Source of the DNA: Antitrichia curtipendula
Lineage: Eukaryota; Streptophyta; Bryopsida; Hypnales; Leucodontaceae
Direction of reading: 5' to 3'
Assembly (NCBI GenBank): GCA_951230915.1
Contig: OX579641.1
Coordinates: 12,564,254 to 12,628,253, forward strand
DNA: 64,000 bases
Position 1 is the stretch's first letter. Each line of letters starts with the position of its first letter. Shown piece after piece: positions 36,801 to 48,864 of this stretch. The notes beneath the pieces are model-generated. The model ran no database searches, was not told where the DNA came from, and saw nothing but the letters and a program-made list of their open reading frames with translations. Made by a program: the position numbers and the translations under genes.

Positions 36801-39800
36801 ACTACCTGCAATACCTGCATGTCACGAAATGCTCTAGCATAGGTCCCAAGCCAAGTCACAAGATTCATTATTAAAAAACACATCAGTGATAGATGACTCT
36901 GGTCGATAAAATGTCTAACTGACCAAATATATAGATGCCACCCCTCCAGTAGTCACCTAGGCTATGAACCTGGAGCCTCATTTAAGATATGACTACCTAA
37001 AATATGTTACAATTATATGTTAAAATCGATGATCATTAAAACCATGTTATAAGTCATAAGAATTCCAAAGCAGAAATAAGAACTTGAAATTACATGTGTT
37101 ATACCCAAACTGAGTGTTTCAGCAACACAGAGGAGTACACGAGTGAAGTTGGAAATTTACTTGAATTTTCTTCTGCAAAGCTGCATCAATGATAGTTGAA
37201 TCAAGGGGACTCCTGCTCCTTAGGATTCTCCCTCTAGCTGAAATTCTTGACGTCAATGAGTTCCCCCCGACACTTATACTTACTTGACTACGCCCTAGCT
37301 GCTTTAGTTGCTGAACGTCTCCTTGCAGACCTACACGGCAAGTACATACTTAGAGTACATTCAGGAGGGTACACTGCTTAAACAAAGTAGGTCATCAGTC
37401 AGTCATTGCAATCGAATTAGGGTGAAATTTGACCCAGTGATCACAAGCTACAATCCCTAGAAGAGAAAAAAACACTCCCAGAAGATGCAACCATGTTAAT
37501 CCTTTCAGGTCGATAAGGCCCAATCTGGGCTTCATATTTCATTTAGGAGATTCCAAGGAGTCTATGTGGGGATTCTTATTATAGTTCAAATAATTAATTT
37601 TTTGGATCCAACACATGCAATGTTCTTCGCTCAATCTAGTGATATAAAGATATTCTCCATTTAGTTTATACTTTCCACAATATGATCAATCAAAAAGGTC
37701 ATTTTAAAATCATGAACCCTTTGTCCTTAAAAAGGTTAAACCCTGTAAATCGTAACATCATTTGAGGTAATTTAAGGCAGTTTTCACCTAAAAACAATGG
37801 TGGCACAATGGACGGGGTTCCTCTAATGAATAAATTTCGACTGAAAGAGGCAATGGAAGAGACACACCTCTGGAAGACCATCTTTTAATCTTCGTTGCTT
37901 GCAAACTGTGACCGTGAGGTTTGCAGAAAGTCATTTCCTCGCCAGGGCGACATGAAAGCCCGACTACTTTCATGGTCGCCTCCAGCAGTCAAACCCTTGC
38001 AAAACCACTTCAAAAAATCCTTCAATCTGCATATGGTTCAAGTATTCCCAGCGACATTTTCCTCGAGCTCCATGCACTGCACCACGACCACCTCAGTAGA
38101 ACCAAGAGTTCAACAAGGGCCAAGATAGGTCACATACCCAACGCTTGAAGAATTAGGGTGTGGAAATTCTACTTCCAATGGAAACAAAGTGGTGTACACA
38201 ATCTCGAAATGCATTCTCCTTCTCTACTTCTTCCTTACACTACCTAAAACAAAAAAAATCCTTCTTCTCTCCAAAGTTCACGTCCAATTTCACGCTTAGG
38301 GATTCCAAAACACATCCATTTTACAATTCACGCAACCCATTTGACCAGCTTCTACACTCCTTCTCGAATCACACAAACACCTCGAACTAAAGAATCCGTG
38401 CGGTCCATGGAAGCAAAGATAGAGATGTGGGTACCTCTCCAAATTCAAACAAGGGGAAGATTTGAAGGAACGAGTGATGGGTCTTCGTGGAGAAAATGCA
38501 AGCGAGGTTTGAAACCCACATGGCACTTGTTCCAAAAGAGGGGTAGTCCCACCTTCTCCAAGAATGAAACTTCTATGAAAAATGAGAAGTTGTGGAGTGA
38601 AAAGAGGAGCCAATACGGAACCGTTCTCCATGAAGGTGTGACACCCCTTTTTGGTGTGTCGAGCATGGAGAATGAAAACTGAAAACTGGAGAATGGGACC
38701 CAATCAGACAGGTCCTAAGTTCAATTCATCGTTTTCATTCATTTAGCTTGCACTGCCTTTTTTTCAGTTTTGAGTCCAACGCTTTGTTCTTAAGCTGTAT
38801 GAAATACACTGACATTCAAAGATTGAAAGCAATCAAGAAAACGTTGAAATGGTCGCTGAATTTGAAACTTGAGGAATTAAATATACAATTTTGCTAAGCT
38901 CGAAAATATTCAATCGCTAAATTCAAACGAAAGCGAGCAATTACTAAACCTATGAACAAATGAGAATCAAGAACTGAAATCAACATACTGCGCTGTGAGA
39001 ATAACATTAATATATTCTTACAAAGGAAGAAAGAACTCTAATTCACTGGTATCAAGAAACAGATGAATGCTAAACCCTAAACCCCGACGTGTACTTCTGC
39101 ATTTTCTATTCTACGGCGGTTAGGAATTTCGGTATTGGAGAAGAGACTGCCAATCCTTTAATTAGGGGCTCCTCTCATGACCACAAGCTGCCCTGCGATT
39201 ATTCCTGCATTTGCAATGACCTGTCTCTCCTTGCTTATTGCGCTGACCGAATTAACCACAATCGATCGTACTCCTGAATCATCGTTATGTGAAACTAAAG
39301 AGGACTAGTTGCCTTAATTTTCAACAGCAAAAGGGTTTAGGGTTCGGACTCCTCTCATGACCATAAGCTTCCCGGCGATTATTCCCGCATTTGCAGAAAC
39401 CTGCTTCTCCGTGATTGACCTAAAATGTATTCTGTTTCTTCATACCGAATTCGAAACTAAACGCCGGATCCAGAGAATTCAACATCAAAACCACAAACGG
39501 CACTCCCAACTGACGAAACGGATTCTCGACAGAGACGAATCTTAACCAGAAGACGACCAATTCTGCACCAAAACATGCGAGAAATGCAGCAAACGAAGCT
39601 GGTAACTGGAGTAAGAGAGAGAGAGAGAGAGTGATGTGCAGACAGATGTACAGACCCTAAGAAAGAATTGCGATGGAGATTTAGTTGATGGCGTCTGGAA
39701 ACTTTGGCGACCTTAAACATGCACAAATGGCAATTCATTCGAGGAGCGTAATACCTTGAAATTCTCTGCCGTTACCACCGCAAGCTATGCGCGCAGCCTC

Positions 39801-40043
39801 TACCACCGCAGGGTCTCCAGCGACCGGGCTCTCCAGCAACGACGACGGTGAAATCGGCAGCAGAGGGGTGAAACTAGGGAGCGCAAGATCAAAATTTCGT
39901 GTTTTGTTTGAAGGATGTGTACTCACATGGGCAGCGAAAGTGTTGAGTTTGTTGCGAAGAAGCACCGTGAAGACATTTGAGAGTTCATCTGTAACAGAGG
40001 TCGAGGAATTCACAGGAAGGACTCGGTGGAGGAGGAGCAACAA
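33819..40043 (-). CDS. Plastid-type DUF2232 integral membrane protein
   Basis: Ten exons join in phase with GT-AG introns: 39755-40043, 37161-37330, 36417-36746, 35969-36049, 35768-35827, 35540-35583, 35395-35437, 35140-35211, 34290-34391, 33819-33938, giving 436 residues. Residues 1-60 are Ser/Thr/hydroxyl-rich and look like a chloroplast transit peptide. A charged region precedes ELRSTVRLVECAML (about 230). From there to the end the protein is mostly hydrophobic, with roughly seven or eight membrane spans, including FGCFFPLPVVISSMRWG and AALGINLVPTMPMIYVVF. The end, LHVLYAIFLRRLG...GWVERAI, fits the plant/cyanobacterial DUF2232 family, a presumed thylakoid or envelope membrane protein of unknown function. 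Exon 1 is joined to exon 2 only by phase and transit-like content, across a 2.4-kb repeat-filled intron, so it is the least certain part. No lesion is seen. Confidence 0.92.
34020..34151. mobile_element. CACTA-type MITE with 3-bp target duplication, in an intron
   Basis: It starts CAATATAAGAAACCC (CACTA with one change) and ends GGGGTTTCTTATAGTG. The flanking AGA triplets at 34017-34019 and 34152-34154 are the 3-bp duplication expected of CACTA elements. It is 132 bp and shares its interior (TGTAACAACTCATGTTTTTA) with 22374-22547. It lies in the last intron of the DUF2232 gene. Confidence 0.83.
34563..34866. mobile_element. MITE with AAGGTAGT...TAAAG ends, copy 2, in an intron
   Basis: The ends AAGGTAGTCTGCTCTTAAAG and (inverted) AAGGTAGTGTGCTCTTAAAG are inverted repeats. 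The interior is closely similar to 19987-20289. It is 304 bp. It lies in the intron between the last two internal exons of the DUF2232 gene. Confidence 0.82.
36180..36345. mobile_element. piggyBac-like MITE in an intron of the DUF2232 gene
   Basis: The left end is CCCTAAGTGCCCAAATG and the right end, inverted, is CAAGTGCCCAAAC. The interior shares AGTAGAATCGACTATTAGCTTCC-type sequence with 23390-23487 and CCAACAAAGAGAGGAAACCA-type sequence with 25163-25383. The TTAA flanks have decayed. Confidence 0.65.
38555..38700. repeat. Dispersed repeat, copy 1 (inside the first DUF2232 intron)
   Basis: The stretch beginning CTCCAAGAATGAAACTT matches the inverted copy at 55090-55230 over about 130 bases with moderate divergence. 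It explains the 113-codon frame at 38341-38682, which is therefore not called a gene. Confidence 0.65.
39165..39420. repeat. Direct repeat pair in the first DUF2232 intron
   Basis: A block of about 65 bases beginning CTCCTCTCATGACCA occurs at about 39168 and again at about 39348, with a few substitutions. It is a local tandem duplication of about 180 bp near exon 1. Confidence 0.65.
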
Positions 40044-40139
40044 GGTGGGGGACCCATTCCCGTGGCTTTGAGTGGATTTCGTCTTTACAACAAAGAATTT
40101 ATCCGTGGGCTAAATGGCAGGAAGAACCAACCCCCTATA

Positions 40140-40957
40140 GGCCAGGGAGGATTGACACCTCTATTGCCCCGTGTTTTAACTCTGCAGAAAACACTGGAAC
40201 TTTTTATTTGCCACATATGATAAAATCTTCAAATTTTGAATTCATATTTGCAATCAGAGGCCCCAAATTAGCTCAGAGATGCAAAGTAATACAAATTTTA
40301 ACCCCTAAAGCCCCGCTTGTCCCCTCGGGGGACAATTTGGGTCCGGGTAGGTTCCTATTGTCTCAATTTGAAGTGAATATTTTTGAGATTTTTTGAGGTT
40401 GTGTAGCTTTGCAAGAGCTTTGTGGATATATAATTTTTGTTTCAATCGGATGCCGGATGAAAAAGTTATGGCACAATGAGCAAGAAATGGAGATTCTCGG
40501 GCAGCCCAAAAAAAATTACAAAAAGTCAAATAATTTTTTTTGAATTTTTTCCTTAAAAGATTATGTTTTTACCTATACGTGAAGCTTTGATTCATTCTAT
40601 TTGGACTAGAGATGAGAAAGTTATGGACAATCTTAGTTTTTCGGGCAATTTAAGCATCTTCTTGAGAAAAAACTTTTTGTTCAACTTTGAATGCTAATAT
40701 CTTCCAATCCATACGGTCAAATTTGATGAAATTTTTGCTACATTATCTCAGACAAGTTAAGTACAAGATCCTACGGTTAAATTCCCAAAAAAACAAAAAA
40801 ATTGGTTTCCTTAAGAGAATACAGCAGAAGTGGTAGTTTTGAGTGGTTTTTGGCTGAAAACACCCTCGGGGCTTTAGGGGTTAAGTGGCACAAAATAGGG
40901 GGCAATTTTTACATTTACCCTTTGATAGGGCAATAGAGGTGTCAATCCTCCCTGGCC
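40140..40957. repeat. Composite element: 30-bp perfect inverted repeats around a nested piggyBac-like element
   Basis: The 30 bases at 40140-40169 (starting GGCCAGGGAGGATTGACACC) recur exactly inverted at 40928-40957. Between them lies the TTAA-flanked element at 40302-40880. An older inverted-repeat element was therefore invaded. It sits just upstream of the DUF2232 start codon (40043), so it may lie in that gene's promoter. Confidence 0.75.
40302..40880. mobile_element. piggyBac-like non-autonomous element
   Basis: The ends are CCCCTAAAGCCCCG and the inverted CGGGGCTTTAGGGG, with TTAA at 40298-40301 and 40881-40884. It is 579 bp. The interior resembles 20548-21460 and 41310-42108, for example repeated GATTCATTCTATTTGGACTA-like text in one or other orientation. 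Confidence 0.84.
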
Positions 40958-41309
40958 ATACATTCGTCCCCTTGGTAAAAACGCTGAATTTTTTTATTTA
41001 TTACGGATGGAAATTACGTTCTCATAGCACTTGTGTGCTGAAATGGTTTAATTTTTGAATTGGTTCACCTTTTAATTTTTGACTTATTGGAAAAACTTTC
41101 AAATTTCAAACAAAACTCAAAACTGAACCTTCAAACAAAATTTTGTTTACATTTCGGATATTGGACTATGAATTTAACAAACTTTGGACATGCTTCAAGT
41201 TTTGCTTAATTATTTACAAAATTGACTCATTCATAGGGTACTTGGAATCAAAGACCTCCAATTAGTCAAGAATGATTACAAAATACAAAATTAACCAATT
41301 ACAAATTAA

Positions 41310-42108
41310 CCCTAAAGGACCGAGGCCTTTTCTCCATCAAAGCACACTCAAAATTGTCACTTCTATTGCAAAGAGAATAAAACTTTTTTTTTAAAATAAT
41401 AATATCTAACCATAGGATCTTATAATAGACTAGTAAAAGAATGTATGCGAGAAATTCCAGAAACTTTGACCCCATAGATTGCAAGATATTTGCATCTAAA
41501 GTGAAGAAAATGAGTTTTTTTGCACCTTGCTTGACTAGATTTATAAAAACACTTAATTTTTATTCATTAAAAATTTGTTAAGTAAAAGTAGGTTCAAGAT
41601 TGAGGGAAATACTAAATTGTTAATAGCTCTAAGATGAAATTGAAATTCAATAATCCCAATGGTGAGATTGTTCTAGCAAGCAAATACAACCCTATCTAAC
41701 AATTTTTGTTGAAAAATTGTAAAAATTGCATTAAAAAATGAATCCTAAATGGGTTTTTTTCAAGTAGATGCTTAGATTGCTCGAAAACTAAGATTATCCA
41801 TAACTTTCTCATCACAAGTCCATATAGAATGAATCAAAGCTTCAAATGTAGACAAAAATATATAATTTTAGGAAAAAAAATTATTTTATTTTGACATTTT
41901 TGTGATTTTTTTGTGCTGCCCAGTAATCTCCATTTTTGACTTATTGTGCCATAATTTTTTCTCCCAGGCACTTATTGAAATAAAAATTACATATCCACAA
42001 AGCTCTTGCAAAACCGTACATCCTCAAAAAAATTCACTAAAAATTGAGGTTGTAAGAACTTGTCTGGACCCAACTTGTCCTCCTATGGGACAAATGGTCC
42101 TTTAGAGG
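41310..42108. mobile_element. piggyBac-like non-autonomous element, diverged
   Basis: The left end is CCCTAAAGGACC and the right end, inverted, is CCTCTAAAGGACC, with TTAA at 41306-41309 and 42109-42112. It is 799 bp. The interior is homologous to the other long members of the family but more mutated. Confidence 0.78.
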
Positions 42109-42699
42109 TTAAAAAGGTAGGTATTATTTGGAGATTTATAGTAGGTCTCTAAGGTCAAAAGTATAGGTTAGTTTTTCCAAACTTCCTAAAACCATGAGAA
42201 CAAAAAATATCTATTGAATGACTATTAAGATTACTACATGTAGAATCAAATAATGCACTTTACTTGTTCATTCACAAATTTGATAATTTTTAGCTAACTA
42301 CCTTGGAATTGGAGATGGCACTTTACTATTTTAATGGATCTTGTTCCTATTTCAACAGCTTTGAGAAACATTCTCAGTATGGATTTGTAAGAAATTGTAG
42401 ATATTGAATTGTGAATAACATCTTTAATAGTTAGAATTACAATTTCTATCACTAATATTTATAACTATAATTTGAAACTTGAAATTTTGAATTCTTTCTA
42501 TAATCAATAACATCCAAAATAAAGACAATTATAGAATAACATTTATTACAATGGATTTGTAAACTTAAAATTCTAAATAAGATTATTAAACTCTACAAAT
42601 CTAAAAAATGAAATGAGTGAGCTTCATTTATCAAAGTCACTCATTTTGAATTATTAAAGAAATGTTTTTTTTGACTTGACATGATTTTTATTTTATTTA

Positions 42700-43560
42700 T
42701 AGATATTAATATGAATTATTTTGGAGAATTGCATTCTTCAAGTGCTACGCATCTATAGTGGCTTTCAAAATGTTTTGTATACTTACAAAAATTGCCATAG
42801 CTAATTGAAGAATAATAATTTTTTTTTAAAACAGACATATTGTAGTACAAGTAATATACTTGCTTAAAATAAAATTTAAATTTTTCTAATTATTTTATTA
42901 TTATTAGAATTGAATCAATTTGATTAGTGAAAAAATATTTTCATATAATTAATTTTTTTCAAGATTCTTTTGACTGTAGAATGAGAATTATTCTTAGAAT
43001 TTTCTAGTAACAATTCCATAAATTTTGAAATTTTATTAAGTGAAAAATTATTGTCCAAAATATGAATCCACATTTTTACATATTTCATAATTCACTCTAA
43101 ACATTTCTAAAAATCGTGAAAATTAGAAATATATATAAAATATTTATTTATTATTTTTCACTAATTTTTGGAGGTTTTAGGAGTAGATTATAAGAAACAT
43201 AACTATTTGAAGTAATATTTCACTCAATAAAATTTTGACTTTCATGAAATTCTTACTACAAAATTCCTAAAATAATTCTGAATTCTCTCTCCACTTACAA
43301 AGTTACTAAAGCGTATTGAAAAAAAATTATTTGTATTACAAGGGTTTTTTCACTAATAAATTTGATTAATTTTTTTTAAATCAAAATTCGTTTTAAGAAA
43401 TTTGAAAAATCATTTTATATTAGTGAGTTAGTTAAACTTCAATTTTGACTTCAACACTCGCTTCAACATGTCCAAAATTTGTTGAGAAAATCCAGTTTCT
43501 CAAATGGTTACAACAATTTTTAAAGTGTATACATACTTATGAAAACCATTGTAGCTCCAC
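42700..43560. repeat. Large AT-rich foldback repeat, copy 1
   Basis: A left block beginning near 42760 (CAAAATGTTTTGTATACTTA) has an inverted counterpart toward 43530. The whole region aligns, with much divergence, to 56930-58150. No coding capacity is seen. It is probably an old non-autonomous DNA element. Confidence 0.5.
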
Positions 43561-43620
43561 ATAAATCAAGCAAAATTCAAATGGATGAAGAATGAAATCA
43601 ATTCTCTTAGAGACAAGCAT

Positions 43621-43857
43621 CGGGAAAAAGCCACCCATTGGTGCAATGTTGTTCCAACGGGTTAATAGTATAGTATTGAAAGTATATTATTGCAGTACTT
43701 AAAACAATATACATTTAATAAAAATGCAATACTCCCATTGTTTCAATATTGTTGCATTATTACTTGCAGTAATGCAACAATATACTTTCTATACTATATT
43801 ATTAACCCATTGAAACAATATTGCAACAATATTGAAGCAATGAGGGTTACTTTCCCG
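43621..43857. mobile_element. MITE with CGGGAAA ends
   Basis: The ends CGGGAAAAAGCCACCCATTG and (inverted) CGGGAAAGTAACCCTCATTG are flanked by AT on both sides. The interior is a further inverted repeat rich in TATTG words. It is 237 bp. The superfamily is unassigned. Confidence 0.72.
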
Positions 43858-45274
43858 ATGAGAGACACTTTGCATCTTATCCATTAGCTTGGATTAACAT
43901 CTAAGACCTTCTTTTTTTAATTTTTTAATTTTTGTTCTTCTATCTTTGTACAAATCCAATAATTTTCTCAATTCCACCAAGTCAATTTTAATTGAAGATT
44001 GTTTCTAAGAAGTTCCAAATTTACTTTGGATCAATGAGAAGTTATTGGGGGCAAAATGTCATTGTAACAAAAGCTTCATCATTGCAAATTTTATATAACA
44101 ACAAACAAACCACTTCCTATATCTGTGAAGTGGATACACCCAAAATCACCCTCCCTAGAATAAAATCTCCAAAATCAATACATACAAATGTTGAAGAACC
44201 AATCACAGAACATCTACCAAACAAAACTTTGACCCTCCATAACTTTTGCATATGGAATCCAAATGTCATGTTCATTAGAGTTATTCGTAAAGTAAACCCG
44301 AGTTTAGAGGTAAAACTGGGGTTTGAAGCCTTGCTTTATGTAAAAAAGCAGGTGAAAAAGTAAAAAGCTCGCGCAATCAACACTAGCAGAACAAAACTTG
44401 GGACCAAACTTTCTTTCGCATCGAAATGGTGCCTAAAAAAGTTTGGGCCTGAGTTTACCTGTCACAGAAATTGTACACTGACAGTTTGTGAGAATGGAGG
44501 GTGGAGAGGTTGTTTTTATAATGAAATCCACTGTTCTTTATGAACTCTCAAAGGATATGGGTTTATTTTAAGATTGAGCTCCTCCAAGCTCTTACAAGTT
44601 ACTTACAACTCCAACCATTTACATATCCCATATGGGTTGCTTTACCTCCTTTCACCAATTTGTATAAGAGCTTGTTTAAAACTGGGTATCAAACTAGGGA
44701 TGACTTTACGAATAACTCTATTGGTGCACTGGAACCTCCTTTCTCTTGCCAACAAGAAAATCAATGAAATTTGGACAATCTAATAATAGTAACTAGTAGC
44801 AAAAAAGTGGCAATTTTGGAGGTACTCACCTTACTTGATACTAGAATCATACTCACACTATTTCACATATCATCATCGTCACCATAAAACCTCAGAAACA
44901 ACATGAAAAAACTCAAACTGAGCCACATATTCTGTGCACATGTGTGATATAAATACAACACTGCACAAAATAGTATATTAACTCATCCATGGGCACAGCA
45001 AATGAGACTTATTATTACCCTCACCTCGACCATTATTGTTCTCATTACAAAGAAATCCAAACCCACCTGAAACTCTCCCTAAACACGCCACCACAAGTCT
45101 ACAATTTTCTCAAACTCTCAAGACCCAACTGAAAGCTAATAAAACAAAGACATCGTGTGTGGGTAAATAATTAAGGTGTGTCTGGCAGCAAGTTTATGTT
45201 TCGATTTGAACAAGAATAGTCTTTGGGCAATTACGTTTTTGATGTGAAGTTGAAGCTAGGCATCATCATCTGCT

Positions 45275-45367
45275 TCATACTTGGACGATCCGGCCTCGGG
45301 GTTGGAAATAGTTGAGCACTGGGAGCGTGACGGACGCCGATAAATCTGCAGTGATTTGCTGACTCAC
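45275..45367 (-). other. Possible alternative terminal exon of the TIR gene
   Basis: An acceptor (TCTTAGCAG|GTGAG) opens a 30-codon frame ending in TGA at 45275-45277. It is in phase with a good donor (GACGAG|GTGAGC) at 46538 inside the second TIR exon. Splicing here would replace the 11-residue read-through tail with 30 residues (VSQQITADLSASVTLPVLNY...), giving a 220-residue protein. The local GC content is higher than the surroundings. Sequence alone does not choose between the two forms. Confidence 0.4.
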
Positions 45368-46501
45368 CTGCTAAGATCATAACAACCACAAATTGATTGT
45401 TGATAATATATTTACAACATAAGGTCACTGCACCTGATTTCAACCACTTTCTAAAATCAACCACCCCAGATTCCTTCCTAAAATGTACTTCCATTATTCA
45501 TCAGAGACTATGGTTGGTTACCCTAAACCCTGTTTTCAGTACTTTGAAAATTCATAGTTTATTCATACACTGTCCAAAATTGCATTCTAAGAGAATATAG
45601 AATTCCCTTTCTACTACATAGCTCTTCAAAAAGGTTTTCGATATAATAACAGGAACCATGCTGAATTGCTTGTTTGTGCAATTTTAGGTGTAGTAACCTT
45701 GTATTCTGTCATTAAGTACGTTGATCCACAGTGTGTTGTAGATGCTCAAATGGTTGTAATCATGGAAATGGAAAAATTTCAGAGACCCAAAGATGGAATG
45801 TTCAACTGCAGTCGAAGCTCTAGAAACCAGGAGCTTTGAGAACTCATAATTGCAGGATTTTTTTTAAAGAGCTCAAATGGTATCCAAGTTGCCCAACTGA
45901 ATCCTCAGCTCTAAAATCTAGGACAAGCATCAACGAGGTTTCAATTACGCAACTCAATTTCACCACTTTAATTTCAAGTAATCCAGTTGGCCTATTCAAA
46001 AGAGTGAGTAAGTTTTTGTTGTAAGTAGCACCAAGTTCATGAGACTTTGTCATTGTAACCAAAATGAGGACTACACTTTGGTTACAATGTAAACAATGAC
46101 AACTTCACATTCATTTGTACTATTCAGACATGCATATCCCGCAGAAGTAGACTTTCATATGCAACTTGAAAATATGCACGGGATTATCCAACATGCGGAT
46201 TGAAGAGTAATTAAAGAGCCCCTATTTGTGCCATATGACTATTTGTGTCGCTTTATAACCACCATAAATTTTAGTCAAGTGCCAAGTGTAATCCCCATGT
46301 ATGTTGACAAAATATAATTAAAGTTTGCAGCATTTGATTGAAGTTGGCAAAACCAAATCCAGCAGATGCTGTAAAAATGGGAATGTTCCCTCAAGTTTTG
46401 TGCTTTCTCCCTTCAAAATTATTCTGGAAACCTCCCGTTGCACAAACCCATGTCCAAGTTCCAAACAACAGTAGCATAGATGTACCGACTTTTTGAAAGC
46501 C

Positions 46502-47433
46502 TCAGTTTTTCCCCACCAAAGTTAAGGCACGGCTCACCTCGTCCTGCAGCATGTCGCAAACGGTGGCCACGATGTCCCTTCGATACGCCACTTCCCCGAT
46601 CGCCTTCACGTACTCGATGCCCGTCCTCCCCTGCAGCTCCCGCAGCGCCTGCGTCCACAACGCCACGTCCACGCGATCGTCCTCCCGCGCCCACTCCGCC
46701 CACGCCTGCATCCAGCGCTCGCGACGTCTGGCCCGCTTGAACTCCTTGCAAGACAAACCGAAGAACAAAGGCACGATGCGGGGCTTGGTGGGGGCTTGCA
46801 CTAAGGCTGCGAGTTCCAGCATGGGCCACTTGGTGCGGGAGAAGTACTCCTCGGAGATGACCACCACCGCCAGCTCGCACTCCTGGGCCGCCGACAAAAT
46901 GCGCTGCACACCAGGCACGGAACCATGAACCATCGTATCTAGCTAGCTAGTTCCCTTGTGATTTAAACTCCCTATTAATTTCAAAACTAGAAAAGCATAC
47001 ATTTGGGCTCTGAGTCTTCAAAATCTCCGGCCATGAAAAAATATCGCCAAGGATTTTTCAAGTGCACTCAAATCTCTTTAAAACTTCTCAAAGACGACAT
47101 TGCCAAACATTGTGCACATTTTCTGCTTTGTCACATCACATCATCATCTCCATATTGTTACCGACAGTAGCACATATGCAACACACATTCAAATAACGTC
47201 GCAGTGAGATCCCAAGTGGCCATGGCTACCTGAGGGAATGGTTGTCCTCGGGGCAGTCGTTTATCGAAGAAGGGCGACTGTCGTGCTCTCTCCAAATCCA
47301 CGCACAACTGCTCCGCGAAGCTCTTCTGCGTCCCCGAGTGACTCAGAAATACGTTGTGCCTCGACACCAGCACCCAATCTGCACGGGGATCCGTCACTGG
47401 GACATGCTCCACCATCGATGAGTTACTATTCAT
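46502..47433 (-). CDS. Small TIR-domain protein
   Basis: The exons are 47230-47433 and 46502-46903, in phase, giving 201 residues. The start ATG at 47433 is chosen because the longer frame begins with GTG and has a TGA just upstream. The TIR core is visible: HNVFLSHSG (26-34), a pocket/BB-loop region FFDKRLPRGQPFPQ ending exon 1, then ECELAVVVISEEYFS, and KWPMLEL with the conserved Glu98 where plant TIR NADases have their catalytic Glu. There is no NB-ARC or LRR, so it is TIR-only unless spliced onward (see 45275-45367). Plant TIR proteins act in immunity by cleaving NAD+ to signalling nucleotides; activity here is inference. Both exons are notably GC-rich for this window. A divergent member of another TIR class is possible. 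Confidence 0.86.
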
Positions 47434-48542
47434 CGAGTCGATCGATAGCTTCTCCGCAGCTTTACTCGATCTCGAACTCTTACAGTTCGTCGTCACCGAC
47501 TCTGGCCTACCGACTCAGCCCATATGGCTAGGACCGCCAAGGAGCAAGCGCTGGTTGCCCCTTTGGGAAACCAGCGGTCCAGGGACGGTCAGCAGAAGGA
47601 CCGTGCAATTGCAATTTCAGATTGATTTTCACACGGAGCACTGTGTCAGGAGGGCAACATGGTGAGAGAATTCAACAGCAAGTGTTAGGAGATTTTAGTA
47701 AACATTGGGTTGTGGTGATGATCCCTGGTTCCTACTCGCCATTCCGGCTGCTGTATGTGTGTAGATTACAATTGTAGAAGACGTGGAAGTTCGAACGAGA
47801 TGCTCAAGTTTAGATGGAGGTGGATTGATCTGCTACGTGAAACATAGAATTGCAGCAGTGGGTCGACCTACAAGACGCTCAGTATAACCGGCTTGCAAAC
47901 AAGAAGAAAAAGAAGAACTCTGGCCCGACGCCCTTTGTGAACGGAGAGTCTGTTGAGAGTTCTACAGCTAGCATGAACTTCAAGCTAGAGCAAGACAGTG
48001 CCACCCTTGAATTGGTGCCTCTGACTGACACAGATTACAGTCTAAGAAACAAACGATCTCAAGTTACAGAAGTCGGAAGCTACGGCTTGCTCAACAAAAA
48101 GGAACTCTTGCAAACAAGCCCGCAAACAAGCAGAAGGGAAGAAGAGAAGAGAGAAGATTGAAGAAGGAAAACTTCAGTTCAAGGCTAACTTGAAATGAAG
48201 AGCCTGCTAAGCATCGTTCTACAGTTGCGTGCCGTGGATGTAGATAGCAAGTGACTTCTCGTGGAGGTCGACTAGCTCTAGATCTATGGCATAGACTCGA
48301 ACTCTTAAACAGTTGATCTTATAATTACATCATGGGCATTGATCTGCTTACTTACAGTCACTTAGAGGTTGAAAAAACACAGCTTATATATACAGTACTG
48401 TCTTGCAGAATTGGCTCGACAAGGTGCTCAGGATAAATACTGAATAACCCTGGATGACGGGTTGGTCATCCACCATGAAAATCATCCCGCCCTCGGCCCC
48501 ATCATCAGTCATAATCGCAAAAAATCCAAATCGGCACCTACT
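47434..48542. other. Upstream region of the TIR gene
   Basis: It presumably holds the TIR promoter and leader. A plus-strand frame of 103 codons at 47850-48161 is lysine- and glutamate-rich (NKKKKKNSG..., RREEEKRED). It shows no recognisable domain and no splice context, so it is left as unproven. Confidence 0.4.
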
Positions 48543-48719
48543 ATCACAGGGACCTTTGGCTGGTTTACAGGGTCGTAAATGGTACAATAAAGGGGTGAAT
48601 CAGGGGTGAAAGTTTACTATCTTTGAACTTGAAAGAACTTGTTCAAACTTTCACCCCCAGTTCATCCCCTTTATTGTACCATTTATGACCCTGTAAACCA
48701 GCCAAAGGTCCCTGTGATC
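48543..48719. repeat. Long hairpin (foldback MITE), arms of about 72 bp
   Basis: The arm at 48543-48613 and the inverted arm at 48646-48719 agree almost throughout, with a loop of about 32 bases. They begin ATCACAGGGACCTTTGGC. No target duplication was identified. Confidence 0.78.
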
Positions 48720-48864
48720 CAAGAAGTCATCCACCAGTTTCCTTTTCACCTTTGGATCACAGGCTTGGGACTCCATATGTTTCCCCACTCTGCTCTACGA
48801 TAGTGAATCACCCCCCTCCAAATGTAGTCAAGAAGGCGCTCCAAAGACGAGACTTGGTTATTAA

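Larger units (their letters stand above)
42113..45274. other. AT-rich repeat DNA, no gene supported
   Basis: It is dominated by diverged AT-rich repeats (42700-43560, a relative of 56930-58150) and a MITE at 43621-43857. The 123-codon frame at 43992-44363 has no recognisable domain. Confidence 0.5.

Noticed and set aside
38341..38703. Frames of 113 and 135 codons in the first DUF2232 intron
   Set aside because: They lie in a dispersed repeat also present at 55090-55230 and have no recognisable domain.
46419..46928. Other frames (153 and 125 codons) over the TIR exon
   Set aside because: Shadows of the GC-rich TIR exon. The chosen frame contains the TIR motifs and joins exon 1.
47434..47496. 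Longer start of the TIR protein
   Set aside because: That start is GTG with a TGA shortly upstream. The first in-frame ATG is at 47433.
47850..48161. Lysine-rich 103-codon frame
   Set aside because: Low complexity, no domain, no splice partners. Kept only as a note in the upstream region of the TIR gene.
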